Of a stretch of DNA of 64,000 nucleotides, positions 34,807 through 42,574 are shown piece by piece. The position numbers and the translations under genes were made by a program. This stretch comes from JAQWCH01 sp050952725 (GTDB lineage Bacteria; Bacillota_I; Bacilli_A; RFN20; CAG-826). The notes beneath the pieces are model-generated. The model saw nothing but the letters and a program-made list of their open reading frames with translations, had not been told where the DNA came from and ran no database searches. Location of the stretch: positions 1,178,001 to 1,242,000 of the forward strand of contig JBMNLN010000001.1 in the NCBI GenBank assembly GCA_050952725.1. The letters run 5' to 3'. Every line of letters begins with the position of its first letter. The first letter of the stretch is position 1.

Positions 34807-36951
34807 TCATAAAACTTTTTTAGTTGTTTTACTTTTATATTTATAAAGGTTTAGTCTTAACGCATTTAAAACAACTAATATACTTGAGATAACATGGAGA
34901 AATCCAGCGATGAGGGGGCTGGTGATATTTAATATCGATAGGGGAATCATCACCAAATTATAGATAGATGCCCAAACTAAATTTTCTATAATATTGACGG
35001 TGGTTTTTTTAGATAAATCAATCGCGATTAAAACTAATCTTAGATCATTATCTAACATCACCACATCCGCTGTATCACTGGCAATATCAGTTGCATTACT
35101 AACAGAAAAACTAACATCTGCTTGTTTTAAAGCCGGGGCATCATTAATTCCATCCCCCACAAACGCCACCACTTTATGCTCAGTCTGAAGTTTTCTAATA
35201 ATATCAGCTTTTTCATTAGGTAATACTTCACTAAAATATTTTTCGATTCCTACCTTTTTAGCTAAATATCTAGCGGTATTCTCATTATCTCCAGTAATTA
35301 AATAGGGTTTGATGTTCAACCTTTTTAACTCATTGATTAATTCCAAACTCTCTTCTTTTAATTCATCTTCTAAGACCATCATATTAACAACTTTTTTATT
35401 AATCGCCGTAAAAATGACAATTTTTCCTTCATTTGTAAACTTTTTATATTCATGTTCAAAGATATTAGCAATCTTATTTTCTTCAAGTAAATTTAAAGAT
35501 CCGACTAATATCACATCGTTTGAGTAGATTCCTTTAATACCTTTACCATCAATAATTTCATAATCATCAATTTTATAAGTTGAGATTTCTTCCCGATAGG
35601 AATTGATAGCTTTTCCAATCGGATGATTTGAATGAATTTCAAGCGATTTTGTGTAGATAAGATATTGATGATCACCAAAATACTCACTAACCACCAACTC
35701 GCCTTTAGTAAGTGTTCCGGTTTTATCAAAGGCGATCGCCTCAATTTTATTAGCTAATTCAAAAAATTCTCCACCTTTATATAGGATTTTATTTTTAAAA
35801 GCTAAACCACTTGATACCGCAATTGAAGTTGGGGTGGCTAAGCCTAACGCACACGGACATGAAACTACCAAGACCGCAATCATAACTTCAAGCGATAATG
35901 ATAAATCTTTTTTTAAGATAAATTTATATAAAATAAATGCCATGGTTGCAATAATTAAAATCGCAAATACAAAATATTTCGCAATAACATCAACTGTTCT
36001 TTGAAATTTTGGTTTTATTAAAGATGTTTCTTCAACTGTATTAATTATTTTCGATAATACAGTATCACTTCCAACCGCACTCACTTTAATGATTAAGGTG
36101 TTTGATAAATTAGTAGTGGAACCAATTACTTTACTTCCCACACCTAAGTATTTTGCGACAAATTCACCACTGATTACAGAATCATCAATATAACTCGCAC
36201 CTTCAACAATTTCTCCATCTAGTGGGATTTTTTCTCCTGCAAGAACTTTAATATAATCACCAACCTTAACCTCTTCAAGCGCAACTACTTTATTAACATC
36301 ACCACTGACTAATCTTACTTCATCAACGGACAATGCCATTAAAGATTTTAAAGTATCGGTAGTTCTAGATTTAGACTTATGTTCTAAATACTCACCGATC
36401 GTTACCATCCAAATTAGCATCCCGCTCGTTTCAAAAAATAAATGTGTGTTATCAGTAAAAATTGTTAAATAGACACTATAAAAAAATGCAACCGATGTTC
36501 CTAAAACTATTAAAACATCCATTCCTAAGTTTTTATTTTTTATTTGATAAAAACTATTTTTATAAAACCTAAATCCAATAACAAACTGTAAGAAAGCAGC
36601 AAAGAGCATTTGAAAATACCCATTTAACATAACATCGGGAACAATATCTAAACCAAAATGGTTAAACAAAGTATATGCCAATGGTAAAACAAAGATTGTC
36701 GCCATAATTAATCTTAGTTTTTCTTTTTTTCGATGTTTAATCTCATCCTCATCTAAAACAGCGGCCGGAAAGCCGATAGTTTTTAACTCTTTTAAAATAA
36801 AGTTATATAATTCCCTATCTTCATAAATAAAAATAACTTTCTTTTGATTGACATTGACTATGGCTTCTATATTATATTTTTTAAAATATTCAGTAATGGT
36901 CATCGCACAGGTTGGACAATTAATGTTTGGGATTTGAAGAGTTGTTTTCAT
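34807..36951 (-). CDS. copA: Copper-exporting P-type ATPase (CopA-like)
   Basis: 714 residues. One N-terminal heavy-metal domain with CPTC (Cys12-Cys15), eight membrane helices, the metal-channel motif CPC (Cys365-Pro-Cys367), phosphorylation site DKTGT (Asp409), the SNHPIGK motif and GDGINDAPALKQAD. CPC with DKTGT indicates a P1B-type copper(I) pump that moves copper out of the cytoplasm. AGAGG lies 7 bases before the ATG. Codon and base composition are much more AT-rich than in the neighbours, with many AAA, AAT and ATA codons, which suggests transfer from a lower-GC relative. No copZ or csoR lies beside it. Confidence 0.9.
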   Translation of the reverse strand: MKTTLQIPNINCPTCAMTITEYFKKYNIEAIVNVNQKKVIFIYEDRELYNFILKELKTIGFPAAVLDEDEIKHRKKEKLRLIMATIFVLPLAYTLFNHFGLDIVPDVMLNGYFQMLFAAFLQFVIGFRFYKNSFYQIKNKNLGMDVLIVLGTSVAFFYSVYLTIFTDNTHLFFETSGMLIWMVTIGEYLEHKSKSRTTDTLKSLMALSVDEVRLVSGDVNKVVALEEVKVGDYIKVLAGEKIPLDGEIVEGASYIDDSVISGEFVAKYLGVGSKVIGSTTNLSNTLIIKVSAVGSDTVLSKIINTVEETSLIKPKFQRTVDVIAKYFVFAILIIATMAFILYKFILKKDLSLSLEVMIAVLVVSCPCALGLATPTSIAVSSGLAFKNKILYKGGEFFELANKIEAIAFDKTGTLTKGELVVSEYFGDHQYLIYTKSLEIHSNHPIGKAINSYREEISTYKIDDYEIIDGKGIKGIYSNDVILVGSLNLLEENKIANIFEHEYKKFTNEGKIVIFTAINKKVVNMMVLEDELKEESLELINELKRLNIKPYLITGDNENTARYLAKKVGIEKYFSEVLPNEKADIIRKLQTEHKVVAFVGDGINDAPALKQADVSFSVSNATDIASDTADVVMLDNDLRLVLIAIDLSKKTTVNIIENLVWASIYNLVMIPLSILNITSPLIAGFLHVISSILVVLNALRLNLYKYKSKTTKKVL

Positions 36952-37256
36952 ATCTAACCTCTATGGAGTTTTGTAACTCTAACATTTTCGATTTAAGAAT
37001 GAAGATTTGTTTATCACTGTTTACAATTCTTATAAATAGTAAATGTTAAAAATATTCCAAGGTCAACTTATAGATTAACAATCGTATAAATTTCCTTAGA
37101 TTTAATTATATTTGTATTTTAAATCATCTTTCAATCAAATTAATAATCGTTGTCAAGAATGATGTGCTTTGTCATTTGAAAATTTATGCCCAAATGATGT
37201 TTTATTAGGTGTTATTTTCTTTTTACCATACCATTTAGTAAATTATTAGAATAAAC
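36952..37256. other. AT-rich intergenic region upstream of copA
   Basis: No gene is seen. A GAGTT-ACAA-AACTC dyad lies about 36967-36980, close to the copA start. At 37172-37198 TCATTTG and CAAATGA form a dyad whose halves (TGTCATTTGA and AAATGATGTTTT) recur at 34730-34766 on the other side of copA. Confidence 0.4.
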
Positions 37257-37451
37257 ATGCCCGCGGCTTGGGGAGAGATGATGCGCAGAGTAAAATTAGG
37301 TTTTGATGACATTGCCTCTCCAAAAGTTGATAAAGAGCAATTGCACGATCATATCTACCAAAACAGCAAAAAACTCCCAGCAATTTGCCCGGAACGAACG
37401 ATTCGCCGTTATCTCGATTTTGGTTACTTATCAACCACACTTTTTAATTAA
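37257..37451 (+). CDS. Short hypothetical protein or gene remnant
   Basis: 64 codons. A second Met at 37278 follows GGGGAGAG with almost no spacing. The composition (FDDIASPKVDKEQLHDHIYQ) looks protein-like, but an equally long frame exists on the opposite strand and there is no clear promoter except TAGAAT 4 bases before the ATG. It could be the tail of a gene lost when the copA segment was inserted. Confidence 0.25.
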   Translation: MPAAWGEMMRRVKLGFDDIASPKVDKEQLHDHIYQNSKKLPAICPERTIRRYLDFGYLSTTLFN

Positions 37452-37461
37452 TCAATTAAGT

Positions 37462-38415
37462 TTACTCAAGTCCGCACACCGCCCGAGTTAACTTATTCGT
37501 GTCGCCCCAAATCCGGCAACCAAAATCTGGATCATCAATAAATGGATTGCGGTTCTTTTGATATTTAAAAATCGTTTGATTGCGCAGTTGATCGCGTTCG
37601 ACATTCGGAGGAAATTGCAAATTCCATTCTAGGAAAACATGGATTGGACCATTTTCCCCAACTGCACATTCGTCGGGATACATTAAATGCATGTAAAGAT
37701 TGGCGCGCGCCGCTTCTCCCTTAGCGAGATCGGTCGGTTCAAAAAATCCCATCCAGTTATAATTATCGGTGGTATTGCCATGGCCATCTTTAACAAAGAA
37801 GCGCTCAGCGGTTTTATCTAGGTTGTTAAAGGAATTATTTGATCGCGCCTCATTGACGGTGACATCTTCCGCAAAAAGATTGGCAATATCTGAGGAGATA
37901 TTGACTCTTTGCGCATCGGCGCGTTTGGAGTCATCCCCATCAGCGAGTTTGCTTTGGGGATAGCAATGTTCGCGATTCCAATAACCGACAATTTGCGTAT
38001 TGACGTTTGTTTGTCGTTTATTGACTGGAATCCGCAGACGGGAATAAACACCGATGACGTAATCAGGATTGTTTAAATCAATATCCATCTCGATGATGGC
38101 ATCGATTGCTTGTGTATAGGTTTTGCCTTGGAAGACATCGCGACCTTTTTTCCGTAAAGCGGCAGCTAAATTGCTTCCTTGGAGAACATCGACATTAGGA
38201 ATCGTTTCATAATAAGCCGTGGCTCCTTCACCGGCATATGGAGTGGCAGGTGTCGTCTCGGAAGTAGGAATTTCATGACTCCAACCAGAGGAAGTATCAC
38301 CAATTGATTCCGAAGAAGAATCATCAGGTATACTTGAGGAAAGATCGGAAGGACCATCACAGCCAATGAGCAAAATCGCCGCCAGTAACAACAGTGATAA
38401 ATTCGAACGTTTCAT
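37462..38415 (-). CDS. Secreted endonuclease I family lipoprotein (DNase)
   Basis: 317 residues. The lipoprotein signal ends LLIGC (Cys19), followed by a Ser/Asp/Glu-rich linker to about residue 60. The catalytic domain shows NREHCYPQSK (catalytic His) and the C-terminal FLEWNLQFPPN with KYQKNRNPFIDDPDF, the marks of endonuclease I (EndA/Vvn type). The enzyme should cut extracellular DNA at the cell surface for phosphate or nucleotides. GAGG lies 8 bases before the ATG. Confidence 0.85.
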   Translation of the reverse strand: MKRSNLSLLLLAAILLIGCDGPSDLSSSIPDDSSSESIGDTSSGWSHEIPTSETTPATPYAGEGATAYYETIPNVDVLQGSNLAAALRKKGRDVFQGKTYTQAIDAIIEMDIDLNNPDYVIGVYSRLRIPVNKRQTNVNTQIVGYWNREHCYPQSKLADGDDSKRADAQRVNISSDIANLFAEDVTVNEARSNNSFNNLDKTAERFFVKDGHGNTTDNYNWMGFFEPTDLAKGEAARANLYMHLMYPDECAVGENGPIHVFLEWNLQFPPNVERDQLRNQTIFKYQKNRNPFIDDPDFGCRIWGDTNKLTRAVCGLE

Positions 38416-38573
38416 ATTTTTACCTCATGCGCGACATAGTGTTTGAGCGTCGGCATCTACTATACAATACTATAATGTTTTTGCTGATTAATATCAATAA
38501 ATTATCATTTTGTTTCCCTGTTGAATTAAAGGTTTGATCGCCCCTAAATCGGATTTTGTCTATAATATAATCG

Positions 38574-39389
38574 ATGGAAAAGTTGCAGCGATTAAATTTA
38601 CCCGATCTCCCCTTACGACGAGATAATACCCATAAATATGATTATGGTTCTCTACTGATTATCGGTGGATCATCCTCTTATTTAGGCGCACCAATTTTGA
38701 CTGGGGCGGCCGCTTTTCGCCTTGGAACTGGACTTGTGACCATCGCTCTTCCTGAGCAACTCTATCAGCGATATCAACCCACCTACCCTTCCTTAATCAT
38801 TCGCCCTTTTGCTTCTTTAGAGGCGTTAAGAACTCTGCTCGAGCAGGCAACCGCAGTTGTCTTTGGACCAGGAATTGACAAAGATAATTCGCAAAACAAG
38901 GATATTCTTCTTCTCCTTTTCGAAAGTCAACTTCCCTTATTAATCGATGCCAGCGGACTTGATATCCTCAAGATGATTAAAAGGGAAGACTATCATGATA
39001 GGGACTTTATTCTCACGCCGCATCTGGGCGAGGCCCGACGACTCTTAGATGGCAAAAATCCGATGGAATTTTATGACGAGTTGATTTACAAACGTAATGT
39101 TCTCATTCTCAAAGGTCCGGTGACGATTATCGGCTCTCAAAAGCATCGCTTTTTAGCTGACCGTGGTTCAAGTGCGATGGCCAAAGCGGGAATGGGCGAT
39201 GTCTTAAGCGGGATAATCGGCAGTTTGCTCGCCCAAGGATATTCCTCCCTGGATGCGGCTAAACTCGGAGTCTATCTCCATCAAAGTGCGGCCAAGTTTG
39301 CCGTAGAAACTCGCGGGGACATTTCCTTGATGAGCGAGGATGTGATTGATTCTATTCCCGAAGCTATTAAAGAAATCAAAAAGAAATAA
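38574..39389 (+). CDS. nnrD: ADP/ATP-dependent NAD(P)H-hydrate dehydratase
   Basis: 271 residues of the ribokinase-like YjeF C-terminal family. Motifs: YDYGSLLIIGGSSSYLGAP at the N-terminus, VFGPGID, LTPHLGEA, and SAMAKAGMGDVLSGII, where the Asp is catalytic. It repairs hydrated NAD(P)H in the cytoplasm. The epimerase domain (NnrE) that is often fused is absent. The ATG lies 7 bases after TATAAT (38561-38566) with no ribosome binding site, so the transcript may be leaderless. Confidence 0.9.
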   Translation: MEKLQRLNLPDLPLRRDNTHKYDYGSLLIIGGSSSYLGAPILTGAAAFRLGTGLVTIALPEQLYQRYQPTYPSLIIRPFASLEALRTLLEQATAVVFGPGIDKDNSQNKDILLLLFESQLPLLIDASGLDILKMIKREDYHDRDFILTPHLGEARRLLDGKNPMEFYDELIYKRNVLILKGPVTIIGSQKHRFLADRGSSAMAKAGMGDVLSGIIGSLLAQGYSSLDAAKLGVYLHQSAAKFAVETRGDISLMSEDVIDSIPEAIKEIKKK

Positions 39390-39395
39390 TAAGCA

Positions 39396-39428
39396 TTAAA
39401 AAAAATCTCCCAAGTTTAAGGGAGATTT
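39396..39428. terminator. Bidirectional terminator between nnrD and clpB
   Basis: AAATCTCCC (39403-39411) pairs with GGGAGATTT (39420-39428); a long T-run follows on the minus strand and ATTTT on plus. Confidence 0.88.
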
Positions 39429-39447
39429 ATTTTAAATGTCTCTTTTG

Positions 39448-41577
39448 TTATGCATAAGCGGGAGTGATTTTGTAACCGTGTCCAGGGATATAGTCCATCC
39501 GATATTTGTTTTTCGTATCGACTTCCCCATGAACGATGGCTTTGGCAATGTAGGTTTCGATTTCCTTTTGGATAAACCGCTTCAAGGGACGTGCGCCGAA
39601 TTCAGGGGAATAGGCTTGCTCAATCACATAGAGTTTAACCGCGGTGGTGAATTCCATCGAAATGTATTGATTTTGTAAAACTTGTTCCACTTCTTTGAGC
39701 ATCTTTTCGACGATTTTCAGTTGTGTATCGCGATCAAGGGGCGCGAAGTAGACAATCTCATCAATCCGGTTGATTAATTCGGGCCGGAAGGAGCGATGAA
39801 TCAAATCTTTAACTTTTTCGGATTGCCCTTGGAGGAACAGTTCCGAGCCAAGGTTACTGGTCATGATGATAATCGTATTTTTAAAGTTGATCTTACGCCC
39901 TTGCGCATCGGTTAGATGTCCATCATCAAGCATTTGTAAGAGGAGGTTAAACACTTCCGGATGCGCCTTTTCAATCTCATCAAAAAGCACGATAGAATAA
40001 GGATTTCTCCGCACCTTTTCCGTGAGTTGTCCACCTTCATCATATCCGACATAGCCCGGTGGGGCACCAATGAGACGCGAGACATTAAATTTCTCCGTGT
40101 ATTCGCTCATATCAATGCGAATGATATGTTGTTCGCTATCGAATAAGGCTTCGGCCAGGGCTCGCGCCACCTCGGTTTTCCCCACGCCAGTCGGTCCTAA
40201 AAAGAGGAAAGAACCAATGGGCCGATTAGGATTGTTAATGCCCGCACGTTGACGAATAATCGCATCGCTGACTAGGGTAATCGCTTCATCTTGACCGATG
40301 ACCCGCTCAGCCAGTTTGTCTTTTAAGCGCAATACTTTCTCCCGGTCACCTTCGACTAGGCGGGCCACTGGGATATTGGTGTGGCGCGAAACGATCCGCG
40401 CGATTTGATCTTCGGTGACGATTTCTGAAAGGAGCGGCGAATCTTTTTGCGTTTCTTCCAACTTGTTGAGATCCTTTTCTAATTCAGGAATAGTATGATA
40501 TTGCAGTTCGCTGGCTTTTTTATAATCACCAGAATTATAGGCGTTTTGTAAATTAAACCTCGCATCTTCGATTTGTTTTTTTAAATCATTAACGCGAGCG
40601 ATATCCGCTTTTTCTTGTTCCCACTTAGTAGTTAAGGCTTTTTCATTTTGTTTGACCTCGGCTAATTCTTCTTCGAGTTTGATCAGGCGTTCGCGACTGA
40701 CTTCATCTTTTTCTTTGCTCAGAGCCACCTTTTCAATCTCTAATTGCCGAACTTTCCGTAAGACTTCATCGAGTTCAGTTGGTAGACTTTCGATTTCCAC
40801 GCGAATCGAAGCACAGGCTTCATCGATTAAATCAATGGCCTTATCGGGCAAAAACCGATCCGTGATATAACGGGTCGATAACGTGGTCGCCGCCACTAAG
40901 GCAGCATCGGTAATCTTCACCCCGTGATGGGTTTCATATCTCTCCTTTAAGCCGCGTAAAATCGAAATTGTATCTTCCTCCGTCGGTTCTTGGACGATCA
41001 CCGTTTGGAAACGGCGTTCTAACGCGCGATCTTTTTCGATGTATTCGCGGTATTCATTTAAGGTCGTCGCCCCAATACAGGAAATCTCGCCACGGGCCAG
41101 TAGGGGTTTGAGCATATTCGAGGCATCAAGCGCCCCATCAGCCCGTCCCGCTCCGACAATTAGGTGAATCTCATCGATGAAGAGAATCAATTTTCCTTCG
41201 GATTCTTGAATCTTCTTTAAAACGGCTTTTAAGCGCTCTTCAAATTCACCTCGGAATTTTGCACCAGCGACAAGCGCGCCCATATCGAGTTCATAAATAT
41301 CGCGATCTTTGATATTGTCGGGAACATCACCTTGGACAATGCGATGCCCTAAACCTTCAATAATCGCGGTTTTACCAACACCAGGTTCTCCGATTAAAAT
41401 TACATTGTTCTTGGTTTTTCGCGCAAGGATTTCAATGATTCGGCGAATCTCATCGTCACGGCCGATGACAGGATCAGTTTTATTACTGCGAATATCCTCG
41501 GAGATTAATCGTCCGAATTTTTTTAAAACATCGGGGTCTTTACTATAATCTTTGGGTAAGAAATCTTCCATGTTCAT
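39448..41577 (-). CDS. clpB: ATP-dependent disaggregase ClpB, short form
   Basis: 709 residues. Two AAA+ modules with Walker A GEPGVGKT and GPTGVGKT and Walker B FIDEIH and LFDEIEKAH, separated by a coiled-coil M domain (about residues 270-400). The N-terminal substrate domain of about 140 residues found in full ClpB is missing; the protein begins just before the first ATPase module, as in mycoplasmas. With DnaK it would rescue aggregated proteins. There is no ClpP-binding IGF/L loop, which supports ClpB rather than ClpC. AGAAGG precedes the ATG, and two CIRCE operators cover the promoter. Confidence 0.92.
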   Translation of the reverse strand: MNMEDFLPKDYSKDPDVLKKFGRLISEDIRSNKTDPVIGRDDEIRRIIEILARKTKNNVILIGEPGVGKTAIIEGLGHRIVQGDVPDNIKDRDIYELDMGALVAGAKFRGEFEERLKAVLKKIQESEGKLILFIDEIHLIVGAGRADGALDASNMLKPLLARGEISCIGATTLNEYREYIEKDRALERRFQTVIVQEPTEEDTISILRGLKERYETHHGVKITDAALVAATTLSTRYITDRFLPDKAIDLIDEACASIRVEIESLPTELDEVLRKVRQLEIEKVALSKEKDEVSRERLIKLEEELAEVKQNEKALTTKWEQEKADIARVNDLKKQIEDARFNLQNAYNSGDYKKASELQYHTIPELEKDLNKLEETQKDSPLLSEIVTEDQIARIVSRHTNIPVARLVEGDREKVLRLKDKLAERVIGQDEAITLVSDAIIRQRAGINNPNRPIGSFLFLGPTGVGKTEVARALAEALFDSEQHIIRIDMSEYTEKFNVSRLIGAPPGYVGYDEGGQLTEKVRRNPYSIVLFDEIEKAHPEVFNLLLQMLDDGHLTDAQGRKINFKNTIIIMTSNLGSELFLQGQSEKVKDLIHRSFRPELINRIDEIVYFAPLDRDTQLKIVEKMLKEVEQVLQNQYISMEFTTAVKLYVIEQAYSPEFGARPLKRFIQKEIETYIAKAIVHGEVDTKNKYRMDYIPGHGYKITPAYA

Positions 41578-41599
41578 AACATCACCTTCTTTCTGACTT

Positions 41600-41671
41600 T
41601 TGGCACTCGAATAGTTTAAGTGCCAACTCTATTATACTGGTATTTTGGCACTTGTCAACTTTGAGTGCTAA
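41600..41671 (-). promoter_or_regulatory. clpB promoter flanked by two CIRCE (HrcA) operators
   Basis: Minus-strand TTGACA (41653-41658), 16 bp, TATAAT (41631-41636). CIRCE 1 at 41645-41671 (TTAGCACTC, 9 bases, AAGTGCCAA) overlaps the -35; CIRCE 2 at 41600-41626 (TTGGCACTT, 9 bases, GAGTGCCAA) lies just after the start. Both match the CIRCE consensus TTAGCACTC-N9-GAGTGCTAA, so HrcA should repress clpB until heat shock. Confidence 0.95.
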
Positions 41672-41686
41672 TTTGGTTCAGAGATT

Positions 41687-41706
41687 AAAAAGCCTCATTT
41701 GAGGCT
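41687..41706 (-). terminator. Terminator of the starch operon
   Basis: Minus-strand AGCCTCA-AA-TGAGGCT followed by TTTTAATC. Confidence 0.8.
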
Positions 41707-41714
41707 TAGTGTTT

Positions 41715-42560
41715 TTAGGCAGTGGGTTCAATGTAAATTCTCACCCAAGAATAATCATCCCAGAAAGTAATGTAGATATTATAGGTGCCGGCGAGTTTGA
41801 CCCGCAAACCACCAGGGTTACTCGGCTTTAAAAATTTATGGTAAGTCCCCCCATCCGCAGCTGGTCCTTCTTCATTGGGCGTGTTGATCAGCTCGACATA
41901 GGTTCCCGTTTTATTCCCACCTGCACTCTCACTCAAGGTGTAGCCAGTTTGCGTTCTTCCCCCCTGATAAGTCGGGAAGGTAGTAGCCCCAACGGCGAAG
42001 ATATCGCTTGTCGTTTTGATGATGAATTCTTCACCTACGGCTAAGGTCGTGTTTTTAATCACGTATTCATCGCAATGATGGACGGTGGAGTATTCCTTAG
42101 TTAAGCGATAGGTGGCACTTGGTTTTCCGTCCACAGCAAGATAAGCGTAATCTTCACTGGGGGGATCATCATCGTCAACTAGCGGTGGAGTCAACTCTTG
42201 CCACCAGGCTTGATAAATCGGCTGTTCATCAGTTTCAGGGAAGTTGCTCACCTTGATAAGACCATGGTCGGTTGCTACCACCCAATTTAAGAAAACCGCC
42301 CCATTAGTCGCAGTCACCTTGGTCGCATCAGGAAGAGGATGACCGGGGGTGCCTTGAAGGACAAGCCCGTTACTGAGATGTTTTTCGGGAATGTCATCAC
42401 CTTCGACCCCTTCGTAAAGCCCGATCCGCGTCAAATCTAAATACACCGTAACTAAATTATCCGCGGCTTCAAGTTGGGCCACTGGAAGTATGTTTTTATT
42501 AATCATCCCCCCACTGAGAAACCAAAGGAGTAAGGGAATCAACAAATGTTTTCTTTTCAT
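41715..42560 (-). CDS. Secreted protein partner of the amylase, probable carbohydrate-binding
   Basis: 281 residues. ATG 42560 is chosen from GGAGG at 9 bases; an ATG two codons earlier is nearer. Signal peptide about residues 1-33. The middle (65-120) includes a bacterial-repeat-like segment; the C-terminal 110 residues end in AGTYNIYITFWDDYSWVRIYIEPT, a pattern seen in starch-binding and SusE-like beta domains. No enzyme motif is found. It is 14 bases downstream of the GH13 amylase, so it should bind or present starch beside that enzyme (inference). Confidence 0.6.
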   Translation of the reverse strand: MKRKHLLIPLLLWFLSGGMINKNILPVAQLEAADNLVTVYLDLTRIGLYEGVEGDDIPEKHLSNGLVLQGTPGHPLPDATKVTATNGAVFLNWVVATDHGLIKVSNFPETDEQPIYQAWWQELTPPLVDDDDPPSEDYAYLAVDGKPSATYRLTKEYSTVHHCDEYVIKNTTLAVGEEFIIKTTSDIFAVGATTFPTYQGGRTQTGYTLSESAGGNKTGTYVELINTPNEEGPAADGGTYHKFLKPSNPGGLRVKLAGTYNIYITFWDDYSWVRIYIEPTA

Positions 42561-42574
42561 CTTCATTTTCCTCC

